From: RPQJ01 sp963846885
GTDB lineage: Bacteria > Pseudomonadota > Gammaproteobacteria > Steroidobacterales > Steroidobacteraceae
DNA: 64,000 nucleotides
Direction: 5' to 3'
Assembly: GCA_963846885.1 (NCBI GenBank)
Contig: CAWJXS010000019.1
Location: 1-64,000, forward strand
Both the position numbers and the translations under genes were made by a program. Positions 17,853 through 26,356 of the stretch are shown in pieces. Each line of letters starts with the position of its first letter. Positions within the stretch are counted from its first letter, which is position 1. Under the pieces are notes generated by a model. It searched no databases and was not told where the DNA came from. It saw nothing but the letters and a program-made list of their open reading frames with translations.

Positions 17853-18119
17853 ATGGCCACCGGTTGGGCCGGCGACGGCGCCGTACAGCAGCAGATCGAC
17901 GACAGCATCGCCGACGCCATCAAGCGGGCGCAGGCGCAGCTGCCGAGCGGGCCGAGCCTGAGTCATTGCGAGGAATGCGGCGAGTCGATTCCGGAGCCGC
18001 GCCGACAGGCCGTGCCCGGCGTGCGGCTGTGCCTGCCATGCCAGGAAGAGCGGGACCAGGCGCAGGGCGCGGCCAGCCTGTACAACCGGCGCGGCAGCAA
18101 GGACAGCCAGTTGCGTTAG
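17853..18119 (+). CDS. DksA/TraR-family C4 zinc-finger protein
   Basis: This is an 88-residue protein with the C4 zinc finger of the DksA/TraR family (HCEECGESIPEPRRQA, then GVRLCLPCQEE), close to the YbiI-like short members. Four cysteines in C-x2-C-x17-C-x2-C spacing bind zinc. It lacks the long coiled coil with acidic tip residues found in full DksA, so a role as a ppGpp-linked RNA-polymerase regulator is uncertain. The ATG follows copy 7 of the repeat closely. Its stop codon overlaps the stop of the convergent gene (TTA/TAG over four bases). Confidence 0.88.
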   Translation: MATGWAGDGAVQQQIDDSIADAIKRAQAQLPSGPSLSHCEECGESIPEPRRQAVPGVRLCLPCQEERDQAQGAASLYNRRGSKDSQLR

Positions 18120-19032
18120 GCTTGTCCGTACCCCTTCAGCAGGTACCCCGGGAAATGCGCGCTGCACGCCATCACGTGCGTGATCGCCTCGTGGTCGTAC
18201 TCGTCGCCCGACCGGTAGCCCTCGAAGTACTCGTGCACCCGCCGCACGCGCTCCGGTGACGCGCCGACGGCCTGCAGTCCGATCGAGACGCCGTAGTTGG
18301 TGAACGCGAACCGGACGTCGGGCATCCCGGCTCCGCGGCAGAAGTAGCCCGCGTCGTCGACCCAGAGCCGATCCAGCATCGCGAGGCTGCGCGCGCGCTG
18401 CGTGACGGCCCAAGGCTCCTGCGGAAAGAACTGCGTCATCCACAGCATCATGCCGAGGCCCAGGTCCTGGCGGATCACGAGGTCCCGCGCGTCGCGCTCG
18501 ACCAGGCGGCGCATGTCCATGACCTGCGGCGTCAGCGACGTCTCGTCCAGGCACCGGTACGACGACGTAGCCGTCGAACGCGTCGAGCGCGCCGAAGCCG
18601 TCGTAGCCCGGGTACGGCGCGCTCAGGTCCTCGCGCATCTTCCACCACACGCCGCGGCCCGGAACGACGAACGCCGCGTGCACGTCGCGCGCGAGCTGCA
18701 CGCCGCGGGCGCGGTACTCCGGCGCAGCGCGCGCCAGCACGGAGAGCGCGTACAGCCACATCGCCAGGTAGTGGTAGTACTGGCCGTCGCGGTCGGGCGC
18801 CTCGCCGATGCGCATGCCGCGCGGGCGGCCGAGCACGCGTTCGACCTCGTCGACGACGATCGCGCGCCTGTTCGATGTAGATCGGGTCCTCGAGCTCCGC
18901 GTGCAGCGAGAGCAGCAGCACCAGGCCGAAAGCGTCGGTCCAGAGATAGCGCAGGCCGTTGGGCCAGATGCGCTGCTGGCGCATCCACGCCAGCTTCGCG
19001 AGCACGTAGTCGATGTCGCGCCAGGCATTCAT
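18116..19032 (-). CDS. Unknown protein, downstream partner of the esterase fusion (frameshifted)
   Basis: I do not recognise the family with certainty. The restored protein of about 300 residues begins MNAWRDIDYVLAKLAWMRQQ and ends HFPGYLLKGYGQA. Between these are DGQYYHYLAMWLYALSVLA, RGVWWKMREDLSAPYPGY and RFAFTNYGVSIGLQAVGA. The helix-rich, aromatic-rich pattern would fit an alpha/alpha-barrel protein such as a six-hairpin glycosidase, but no catalytic motif is clear. Shifts are needed near 18880 and 18545. It starts nine bases after the methyltransferase-esterase gene and is surely in the same operon, so it probably serves the same process. There is no signal peptide. Confidence 0.65.
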
Positions 19033-19041
19033 GGTGCGCGC

Positions 19042-21082
19042 TCAGACGCCAAACGGGTAGGTGTCCGGCGTGCCGTGCAGCTCGGTCGAGTCGAGCGGCG
19101 TCACCGCGCGGGTGCGGTCGAACCAGATGTACTCGTCGAACTGCGCGGGCAGCACGGCCTGGAAGTAGTGGCTCTGCAGTTCGGTCTCGGGCCGGTAGAT
19201 CACGCCGATCGCCCGCTCGCAGCCGCGGCGCCAGCAGCGCCGTCGCGCAGCTGCGGCGACACGGGCGCGCGCAGCGGCAGCAGCAGCCGCGGCTCGCCGC
19301 TGTCGTGGAACAGGCGCTCGTAGCTCTGCTCGAGCGACGGGCGGACGTTCTTCACCTGCATCGGGCCGTCCCAGTCCGACGCCGCCGCGACCGTGCCGTC
19401 GTGCGTGCCGAACCCGATCAGCATAGGCGGCGTCGCCGAACCGCTGCCGGCACAGCTGGCCGAGGTTGAACTCGCCGCGGTCGGACATCTCCGTCGCGCG
19501 CGGCGTCGCCGACGTGCGAGTTGTGCGCCCACACCACGGCCTCGGCTGGCAGGCCCGTGAATGCCGCAGCAGTTCCTCGAGCGTGTCGAACATGTGGCGG
19601 TCGCGCAGGTTCCAGACTCGCGCGCGAGCCGTAGTACATGATGCGGTAGTAGTGCTCGGCGTTGGCCACCAGCCGCGCGTTCTGCGACCGCGTCGAGGAA
19701 GCGCTCGCCGTCGTGCTCGGCGTATGCCTGCTGCTTGCGCTGCAGTTCGACGCAGCACCGCGACCACGTCGTCCTCGCAGCTGCGGTACTCGCCCGTCAG
19801 CGCCGCGTGGCCGTAGGTGGCCGGGTCCGTCTGCCACGGCGTCAGGCAGCCGTAGCGCGCGCGCGCGAGCTGCGCCGTGCGCGGATCCACCTGGTCGAGG
19901 TAATCGAGCACCGCGCGGATCGAGCTGTGCAGGCTGTACAGGTCGAGTCCGTGGAACGCCACCCGCTGCGCGTACTTGCGGCTGCGCGTTGTGCGCGCGC
20001 AGCCAGTCGACGAAGGCCCGCGTCTCGCGGTTGCGCCACATCCAGGTCGGGAAGCGCGCGAACGCCGTCCACTCCGACGGCGGCGTGTCCGCGTGACGCA
20101 CGTAGTGATCGACGCGGGCCGCGTCCGGCCAGTCGCCCTCGATGGCGACGAAGGAGAATCCGCCGCGCGCGATCAGCTCGCGCGAGATGCGGGCGCGCAT
20201 GCGGTAGAACTCGCTGGTGCCGTGCGTGGCCTCGCCTATCAGCACCACGCGGGCGTCGCCGATGCGCGCGAGCAGCGGGGCCAGGTCGGCCGATTCGAGG
20301 TCGGCGAACGGCTCGCCGGTCTGGGCGATCAGTCGCGCGATCCGCGCATCCTCTGCCGGCCGCGTCCGCGCGCGAGTCGGCGGTATCGGCTGGTCGTCCG
20401 GCCGGTCGGGCCGCCAGCCTTCCTCGCCTACCAGCGGCACGAAGCGCACGTCGAGCAGTTCTTCGGTCTTGAACTCGCGCTCCGACAGCCGCGTGATGCG
20501 GAGCAGCTCCTGCGTCTGCGCGGTCGATGGCGCCGACCGGGATCACCATGCGGCCGCCGATCTTGAGCTGGTCCTTCAGCGACTCCGGCACGCGCGGGCC
20601 GCCGGCCGCGACGACGATCGCGTCGTACGGCGCGTGCTCCGGCCAGCCGAGCGTGCCGTCGCCATGCAGCACGTGCACGTTGTCGCAGCCGGCGGTCGAC
20701 GAGCGCCTCGGCGGCCTTGACCGCCAGCTGGCCGTAGCGCTCGACCGTGTACACGCGGCCCGCGATCCGGGCGATGACGGCCGCGGCATAGCCCGACCCG
20801 GTGCCGATCTCGAGCACGCGTCTCGCCGCCCTCGAGCTGCAGCGCCTCCGCCATCAGCGCGACGATGTAGGGCTGCGAGATCGTCTGGCCTTCCTCGATC
20901 GGCAGCGGTTTGTCCTCGTAGGCAAACTCGTGCAGTGCCGGTGGCAGGAAGGCTTCGCGCGGGACGCTGCGCATGGCGTCGAGTACGAGCGGGTCGCGCA
21001 CGCCGCGGTGCACGATCTGGCGGTCCACCATCGCCTGACGGCGGGCATTGAAGTCCGGGCGCTTGTTCCACAGCCCGTTCAT
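19042..21082 (-). CDS. Fused protein-L-isoaspartate methyltransferase / erythromycin esterase-family protein (many frameshifts)
   Basis: Two domains are read without an intervening stop once frameshifts are bridged. Residues 1 to about 210 are a protein-L-isoaspartate O-methyltransferase: MVDRQIVHRGVRDPLVLDAM, FAYEDKPLPIEEGQTISQPY, the SAM motif VLEIGTGSGYAAAVIARIAG, then YDAIVVAAGGPRVP and RFVPLVGEEGW. The erythromycin-esterase-like domain follows: VVLIGEATHGTSEFYRMRAR, FSFVAIEGDWPDAARVDHY, AVVWAHNSHVGDA, ASDWDGPMQVKNVRPS and GVIYRPETELQSHYFQ, including the catalytic-type glutamate and histidines. At least eight shifts are needed, for example near 20822, 20697, 20525, 19975, 19750, 19680, 19625 and 19500, so single residues are unreliable. 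The methyltransferase repairs isoaspartyl damage; the second domain hydrolyses an unknown ester or lactone. Fusion of the two is inferred from the continuous reading around 20400-20450. Confidence 0.78.
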
Positions 21083-21182
21083 GATGGAATCATCTTCACG
21101 CCGCGGCGACGGCGTGACCATCCGGGGGATTACACAGCCGGCGCGCGATGCCCGCTGCCGCCGGGAGGCGCGGGCGATGACG

Positions 21183-21668
21183 TCAACGGCCCGACGACTT
21201 CTCGTAGGTTCCGACCAGCTCCGCGTGCGCAAGCACGTGGCCGTTCATCGCCGCCTCGACCTGCGCCTTGGTCGGGTGCGGTGGCAGGCCGCTCAACTCC
21301 GCGTCGAGCGCGTAGAGCTTGTGGAAGTAGCGGTGCCGGCCGACAGGAGGGCAGGGACCGCCGTAGCCGGTGCGCTTCCAGTCGTTGCGGCCTTCGACCG
21401 TGCCGACGGGCAGCGCCGACGAGGCGACCCCCTCGGGCAGGCTGCCAGGGTCGACGGGCAGGTTGGCGAGCACCCAGTGCACCCAGGTCATGCGGGGAGC
21501 GCGCGGGTCCGGCGCGTCCGGGTCGTCGACGATCAGGACCAGCGACCGGGCGCCGGGCGGCACGCCATGCCAGGCGAGCGGCGGCGACACGTCGTCGCCC
21601 TCGCAGGTGTACCGCCGGGGGATCGCCTGGCTCGGGCCGAACGCAGAGGAGGAGAGCTGCATGGCCAT
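21183..21668 (-). CDS. YbhB/YbcL-family (PEBP, Raf-kinase-inhibitor-like) protein
   Basis: This protein of about 161 residues has the bacterial PEBP signature: RRYTCEGDDVSPPLAW, LVLIVDDPDAPDP, MTWVHWVLANLP and TGYGGPCPPVGRHRYFHKLY. These residues form the anion-binding pocket that gives the family its phosphatidylethanolamine-binding name. The function of bacterial members is not settled. The ATG at 21668 fits the family start; an alternative ATG is two codons downstream. There is no signal peptide. It lies upstream of, and divergent from, the tRNA gene, and about 100 bases from the start of the methyltransferase fusion. Confidence 0.9.
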   Translation of the reverse strand: MAMQLSSSAFGPSQAIPRRYTCEGDDVSPPLAWHGVPPGARSLVLIVDDPDAPDPRAPRMTWVHWVLANLPVDPGSLPEGVASSALPVGTVEGRNDWKRTGYGGPCPPVGRHRYFHKLYALDAELSGLPPHPTKAQVEAAMNGHVLAHAELVGTYEKSSGR

Positions 21669-21753
21669 GGCCAGATCACGGTGACCGGCCGGTGCTGTCG
21701 CCGCAACGTGACTATTGCCTAGGGCCGCCGCCGGGCCCGCCACAGAGCAATCC

Positions 21754-21782
21754 TTGACGGAGGGAGAGCCCTCGGGTCTAAT
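21754..21782 (+). promoter_or_regulatory. Sigma-70 promoter of tRNA-Phe
   Basis: TTGACG (21754-21759) and TCTAAT (21777-21782) are separated by 17 bases, each five of six or near to the sigma-70 consensus. The following TTCGGGC is a GC-rich discriminator as found at stable-RNA promoters under stringent control. The tRNA starts 43 bases after the -10 box. Confidence 0.65.
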
Positions 21783-21824
21783 TTCGGGCTCTCTGCAGGC
21801 CGGCGCTCCGCCGGACCCTACCGT

Positions 21825-21900
21825 GGCCGGGTAGCTCAGTTGGTAGAGCAGCGGATTGAAAATCCGCGTGTCGATGGTTCGATTCCGTCCCCGGCCACCA
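21825..21900 (+). tRNA. tRNA-Phe (GAA)
   Basis: The 76-base sequence folds into a standard cloverleaf. The acceptor stem GGCCGGG pairs with CCCGGCC (21890-21896), the discriminator is A and CCA is encoded. The D arm is GCTC...GAGC, the anticodon stem GCGGA/TCCGC encloses the loop TTGAAAA with anticodon GAA at 21858-21860, and the T arm contains GGTTCGATTCC. An IS481 element begins only 16 bases after its end. Confidence 0.97.
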
Positions 21901-21915
21901 CTTCCAAGTCGGTGC

Positions 21916-23180
21916 ATTCCGATCACATGGTTTACATCTCATTCCGGACACATGGTTAACACTGTGTCCGGGGCGAAGGGATTGGGACCGGGCTCGACCC
22001 GGTCCTGATCTCGATCGAAGTATCCCAGATCGTACTCCAGGAAGCTGACCTGCCAGACCTGGTCGTCGACCTCGCGGATGCCCACCAGCTGCTCCGCCAG
22101 CGCCGTACTCAGGTTGATCTTGCGACTGCCGAGGCAGATGCGGCCGCAGCGCGTCACGCGGACGGTGCGATCGTGGAACGGGTACTCGGGATCCTGCGGC
22201 GGCTCGTAGGGGCGGGCTGAGGGTGTATAGATCTCGGCCGGGTAGGCGCCGCCGAGCGCCTGGTGCGGCCGCTCCTGGTTGTAAACCCGGATGAAGTCCT
22301 CGAAGCGCTCCTGCTGCTGCAGGAAGTTGAACGCGGCGGGCTTGGTCGTCTCGTTCTTGAGCGTGAGATGCATGCGCTCATGGCGGCCGTTCTGCTGCGG
22401 CTTGCCGGGCTTGATGCGCTGCAGGCGGATGCCTAAGCGCAGCCACCAGACGGCGAGGCGGGACAAGCCGAACAACGCCCAGGGCGCGGCGAACGGCGTG
22501 CCGTTGTCGGTGCGGATCGCGGCGGGCAGGCCGAAGTCGCGGAAGGTGCGCTCGAAGACGGAGAAGGCGAACTTCGACTTGGTCGACTCGAGGCCTTCGC
22601 AGGCGAGCAGGTAGCGGGAGCGGTAATCGGTGACGGTGAGCGGGTAGCAGTACTGCCGGTTGCCGAGCAGGAACTCGCCCTTGTAGTCGGCGCACCAGAG
22701 TCCGTTGGGCGCGTGGGCGGCGGACAGCGGCGTGCCGCAGGCCTTGTAGCGCCGGCGCTTGCGTCGCTTGACGAGGCCGTTGCGATCGAGCGCGGCGTGG
22801 ATCGTGCTCACCGCGGGCGGCGGGATCATCGGGTACTCGCGGATCAGCTTGTCGCGGATCTTCGGCGCGCCCCAGGACGGGAACTCCTTCTTGATGCCGA
22901 GGATCGCCCGCTCGACCTGGAACGGCAGCTTGTTGGCCTGCCGGTAGGGGGCCTGGCTGCGATCGTGCAGCCCATCGAGGCCGCAGGCCTTGTAGCGCTC
23001 GAAGATCTTGTAGCCGGTGACCCGGGAGATGCCGAACTCGCGGCACAGCGGGCGCCATCTTCTCGCCTTCCAGCAGGCGGGCTATGAAGCGGAGGCGTTC
23101 ATCCATCGGCTTACACTCGTTCCAGGGCATCTGGGGGCGCTCCCCCAAATGCGGAAATGTGTAAACCATGTGCTCGGAAT
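21916..23180. mobile_element. IS481-family insertion sequence
   Basis: The element is about 1.27 kb and contains one transposase gene. Its ends are inverted repeats: ATTCCGATCACATGGTTTACA at the left and, read inward from the right, ATTCCGAGCACATGGTTTACA, which differ at a single position. A second, related copy of the motif (TTCCGGACACATGGTTAACA) sits just inside the left end. No target duplication is obvious. It is inserted immediately downstream of tRNA-Phe. Confidence 0.85.
21939..23130 (-). CDS. IS481-family transposase (frameshift near 23050)
   Basis: This is the DDE transposase of the surrounding element. It starts MPWNECKPMDERLRFIARLL with an N-terminal helix-turn-helix, whose frame breaks near 23050 at GEKMAP and resumes as LCREFGISRVTGYKIFER; one base explains it. 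The catalytic residues are visible in LWCADYKGEF (first Asp), AIRTDNGTPFA (second Asp) and QQNGRHERMHLTLK (Glu). The C-terminal region FHDRTVRVTRCGRICLGSRK is typical of this IS481 subgroup. The corrected length of about 395 residues is normal, so the element may still be active if the frameshift is a sequencing error. Confidence 0.9.
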
Positions 23181-23215
23181 AATCTGCAAGCTATCTGTCG
23201 ATAAGCTCAAGTTGT
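23150..23215. repeat. IS481 right end plus flank, shared with 31584-31650
   Basis: This stretch contains the right end of the IS481 element and about 30 bases beyond it (ATCTGCAAGCTATCTGTCG and following). It recurs with few changes at 31584-31650, where no transposase is present. The remaining bases up to 23457 contain no gene that I can support. Confidence 0.7.
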
Positions 23216-23457
23216 TGATTTGCATGGGTTTTCGGGCATCACCCGCGGACTATCGGAAAATGGGTCGACCGAGGACCCTGGGACGTCGGTGTTGCTGAAA
23301 AACTGGGAAGGTGACGGCGGTCCGCTGAATTCCTAATACCGAGTTGAGGCCCGGCGCGTCACGCTGTGGCGCAGAAAGGCGCGATCCGACAGGGACGAAT
23401 TGCGCGCCCGCGTTTCGATCCTGTCCTTGAAATCACTCGGGTGTCGGAGGGCCGGCC

Positions 23458-24318
23458 ATGGTGCGCACAGTCATCGCCGTGATGACAGGCGTGATGCTTG
23501 GTGGGTGCATCGGCTTTCCGGTGCACTTCAGCAGTGTCAGAAATGACCTGCCAAGCATGACCGCGCCGATCGTCGCCGCCGAAACAGATCGGGCAACGGT
23601 CAGAAGCAGACTCGGCGAGCCGCTGATACAGAGCGAGTACTGGCGGTTCGATGCATTCCGGATCACGGACCGAAACGTCGGCGTGATCGTCTTCGGTGGC
23701 GGGATTCCCGCGCCCGTGTGGGATAAGGAGGAGGGGTACATCCTCGTCGCGTATGACCATGAGGGCCATGCTGCAGATGTTCAGTACGGACTGCGCTCCG
23801 GCGGGAATTGGGCTGGTGGGGAACCCAGCGGTCCAGCCAGCGTCACGGTCACCGCCCAAGATCTGCAGTTGCGGGCGACCGGCAAGGAGACGTTTCTGGC
23901 CGTTCCGCCGAGCCGGCGGGACCAGTACTTGCAGAGTCTGCCGTCCGGCACGGAGTGCCGCGTTGTGATCGGTGCTCCCGATTCGATCAGCGACGCCGCG
24001 CTTCTAATTGATGGGCAGCCCGGCCCGCCGCTTCCGAAGACGATGTCCGACACGTTGGTGCCGATACGCCTGGCGCCCGGCCGCCACCGGATCGAGGTGC
24101 TACGGAGCGGAGCCGCCAAAGCAGGGGTAACCGAGATTCAATGTGTCGGGGGTGAAACGCATTACACCGCGTTACGGGTATTGCCGGGTGCAGGCAGTTC
24201 GAAGCATTCGTCGATCGAGGTCGTCACCGCCACTGCGCGCCCTGACTGGATCGAGCAGCTCGCGTTGCTGATCTGGGGTAACGGGCACTGGCTGGTCGAG
24301 GCGGAGCCGAAGCCTTGA
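23458..24318 (+). CDS. Unknown lipoprotein with SmpA/OmlA-like segment
   Basis: This is a 286-residue lipoprotein: MVRTVIAVMTGVMLGGC ends in a lipobox with cysteine 17. Residues about 40-60 (ETDRATVRSRLGEPLIQSE) resemble the motif of SmpA/BamE-like domains, in which a turn LGEP follows a short helix. The rest is beta-rich and includes LVPIRLAPGRHRIEVL, like a PEGA-type surface domain. The ATG is preceded by GGAGGG. It lies between IS elements and has no partner gene. It is probably anchored to a membrane in the periplasm; its function is unknown. Confidence 0.75.
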   Translation: MVRTVIAVMTGVMLGGCIGFPVHFSSVRNDLPSMTAPIVAAETDRATVRSRLGEPLIQSEYWRFDAFRITDRNVGVIVFGGGIPAPVWDKEEGYILVAYDHEGHAADVQYGLRSGGNWAGGEPSGPASVTVTAQDLQLRATGKETFLAVPPSRRDQYLQSLPSGTECRVVIGAPDSISDAALLIDGQPGPPLPKTMSDTLVPIRLAPGRHRIEVLRSGAAKAGVTEIQCVGGETHYTALRVLPGAGSSKHSSIEVVTATARPDWIEQLALLIWGNGHWLVEAEPKP

Positions 24319-24358
24319 CGTTCTGAATTTGGCCGAAAGTCCTGCGTAAGCTTCCCCG

Positions 24359-24650
24359 TCAAGGCGACAGTTCAGAACTAGAGCTTCCGGCGGCGTGGGC
24401 ATATTCGATCGGCGTCAGCTCGCCGAGCGAGTCATGAGGTCGGACTTCGTTGTACTCGAGCCGCCACGAGTAGGCAGCCTCGCAAACGTCTTCCAGCCGT
24501 ACGAATAGGTGCTGGTCCAGCAGTTCATTGCGCAGTGTCCGGTTGAACCGCTCGATGTACGCGTTCTGGTTCGTCTTGCCCGGCTGGATGTACTGGATTG
24601 ACTTGCCCCCCACCGATTCCAGTGCCAGACCAATGCAAGTAAAGTCCTAC
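24359..24650 (-). pseudogene. IS3-family transposase fragment (C-terminal)
   Basis: Only the last 90 or so codons of an IS3-type OrfB integrase remain. Visible are IQYIQPGKTNQNAYIERFNR, which holds the catalytic glutamate, then TLRNELLDQHLF and YNEVRPHDSLGELTPIEY. A one-base shift near 24610 joins TCIGLALESVGGKS to the downstream part. Nothing upstream of about 24650 matches, and the first two catalytic aspartates are missing. This is a dead remnant. Confidence 0.85.
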
Positions 24651-24725
24651 TTCCGGAATAAAAGCATCGGAGTCCGGCCACTCCCGCAGGAATGCCGGTT
24701 CAGTCTTGATGTGCGAGGATCAGCA

Positions 24726-25097
24726 GTGCGAAAGGACAGCGGGAATCGGAAATTGAACGCAGGGATCCGGCTTGTCGGGATCCTGTCGGGCTTGCTGCTC
24801 GCGAGTGGGGCGTCTGCCGATTCGGTCCGATGCGGCAGCAAGGTGATCACCGAAGGCGATCCGATTGAAGAGGTTCGCGAGTACTGCGGCGAACCCACCG
24901 AGACGCAGCGCACGTGGATGACCCGTCAACCGCGATTCGAGTACGGCGGGCAGGAGATCCCCTTCGAGGGAAGCGAAGACGTCCCGGTGGATCTTTGGAC
25001 CTACGACTTCGGCCCCAACAAGCTGGTGCGGCGAATTCGGTTCATTGCCGGAAAGGTGGATTCGATAGAGACGCGCGAGCATGGCAAGGATCGTTGA
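24726..25097 (+). CDS. DUF2845-family exported protein
   Basis: This is a 123-residue protein with an N-terminal signal peptide (LVGILSGLLLASGASADS) and the DUF2845 core RCGSKVITEGDPIEEVREYCGEP, with two cysteines that could form a disulfide. The second half contains DLWTYDFGPNKLVRRIRF, usual for this family. The GTG at 24726 was chosen because GAGGA lies seven bases upstream and it places the signal correctly; the frame stays open further upstream into IS3 remnant sequence. Members are small periplasmic proteins of unknown function. Confidence 0.8.
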   Translation: MRKDSGNRKLNAGIRLVGILSGLLLASGASADSVRCGSKVITEGDPIEEVREYCGEPTETQRTWMTRQPRFEYGGQEIPFEGSEDVPVDLWTYDFGPNKLVRRIRFIAGKVDSIETREHGKDR

Positions 25098-25258
25098 AGC
25101 CCGGTGCTCGTCGAGTTCCACGAACAGGGGTTGAACGAACTCGGGTTCACCAGTTGCGCGCATGCACGTGACGGGATCGGCCATGGATCAACGTCAAGAA
25201 TGACGTCCCCCCGCTTTCCGTAGCAGGTAGGTTTAGAGTCGGCTGGCGTCTGATGCCC

Positions 25259-25549
25259 TCAAGCCGCCCTGTTTGATGCGGACATTCGCTGCACTCGCGG
25301 TGGGCGTTTGCGCGCTTGCCAGAGGTCGTGGTTCATCTGCATGTTGAGCCACATCTCGGCGCTGGTCCCGAGTGCTCCTTCGAGGCGCAGCGCCATCGAT
25401 GCGCTGACGCCGGCACGTCCGTTCAGCAGCGCGGACAGAGCCTGCCGGGTGACGCCGAGGCGCTTGGCGACCTCTCCGATCGATACTCCCTCGGGGAGAT
25501 ACTCGCGGAGAACCTCACCGGGGTGCGCAGGGTTGTGCATGTTGTTCAT
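25259..25549 (-). CDS. higA: HigA-family antitoxin
   Basis: This 96-residue XRE-type protein has the HigA/VapI pattern: NPAHPGEVLREYLPEGVSIG, then EVAKRLGVTRQALSALLNGR as the helix-turn-helix, and MALRLEGALGTSAEMWLNMQ. It is encoded 12 bases downstream of the HigB toxin gene. HigA binds and neutralises HigB and represses the operon. The C-terminal 20 residues are basic and vary in the family. Confidence 0.93.
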   Translation of the reverse strand: MNNMHNPAHPGEVLREYLPEGVSIGEVAKRLGVTRQALSALLNGRAGVSASMALRLEGALGTSAEMWLNMQMNHDLWQARKRPPRVQRMSASNRAA

Positions 25550-25561
25550 GAAATTTGCTTG

Positions 25562-25840
25562 TCAGTGGTAATCCAGATAGTCGACGAGTTCGACGTCCTG
25601 CCCAACGAATCTGAAGATCACGCGCCAGTTGCCGTTGACCGTGATCGAGTGGAACCCCCGTAACTCACCGGTCAGCGAATGCAGGCGCCACCCAGGCGCT
25701 GCGAGATCGCTAGGCTTAGTCGCGGCATCCAGGGCGGTCAGTTGCAGCCTGAGCTTGGACGCATGCTGCGGCTGTATTCCGGCCTTGGTGCCACGTCTAA
25801 AGAACGCCTCGAGGCCCTTGTGTCGGAAGCTCCTGACCAC
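25562..25840 (-). CDS. higB: HigB-family toxin (plasmid maintenance killer)
   Basis: This 92-residue protein is a RelE-superfamily HigB toxin: SFRHKGLEAFFRRGTKAGIQ, HASKLRLQLTALDAA, APGWRLHSLTGELRGFHSIT and GNWRVIFRFVGQDVELVDYL are all family blocks. HigB cleaves mRNA on the ribosome. The initiator is GTG at 25840, aligned with the family start. It precedes HigA, the inverted gene order of this class. This is the third toxin-antitoxin pair in the window and is set in the IS-rich zone. Confidence 0.93.
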   Translation of the reverse strand: MVRSFRHKGLEAFFRRGTKAGIQPQHASKLRLQLTALDAATKPSDLAAPGWRLHSLTGELRGFHSITVNGNWRVIFRFVGQDVELVDYLDYH

Positions 25841-26356
25841 GTCTCATCGTAAACTGACAAGCGACGCTTTACAACCGGAGCGCTGTTCGGTCCCCGCTCG
25901 GTCGGCGAGGGCGGTTCGTTCGGCGCGGCGGAAAAGCGTCTCCGGTCTTCAACTTACTCGCGCCGAACTTACTTGTTAGCTGTCGTGAAAATCCGCATGT
26001 CGTGCGAATGACATGGCGAACGTTGTCAGTTTCCCCTCGGCTCCGAAGAGGTGAATGCCAATGAAGTCGGGCAGATGCAAGCGATCTTGTCCTGATTCTC
26101 GGGTCAGTTTGGAACTGGGCTAAACGCAGGATTCGTTTCCAGGCAGTGCGGTCTTCGGAATCGAGGGGGGCCTCGGCCTTGTTCGTCATTGGCTTGGCAG
26201 GCTATCGATTTTTCACAATGGTGCTGCCTTTGTGACTGGGGCCTAATCAGCGTGAGTCCGGCGTATCGCCGGTAGCCCTCCGCGCGCACGACCACGAAGG
26301 ACACCGATGGTCGCCGGACTGATTCCCCCCAGTCCAAATCAATAGTGGGGCATACC
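25841..26356. other. Intergenic region, no gene supported
   Basis: About 500 bases separate the HigB gene from the M6 protease. I see no convincing gene. The segment 26198-26222 (GCAGGCTATCGATTTTTCACAATGG region) matches 48278-48299 closely, so this is debris of the same dispersed repeat that abuts the truncated paralogue near 48.3 kb. Confidence 0.5.

Noticed and set aside
21901..23457. Phage or island integrase next to tRNA-Phe
   Set aside because: The only recombinase-like gene is an IS481 DDE transposase. No tyrosine integrase and no repeat of the tRNA 3' end are visible in the window.
25869..26189. Possible 106-codon gene on the minus strand
   Set aside because: No ribosome binding site, no domain, no hydrophobic or motif features, and it overlaps dispersed repeat debris.
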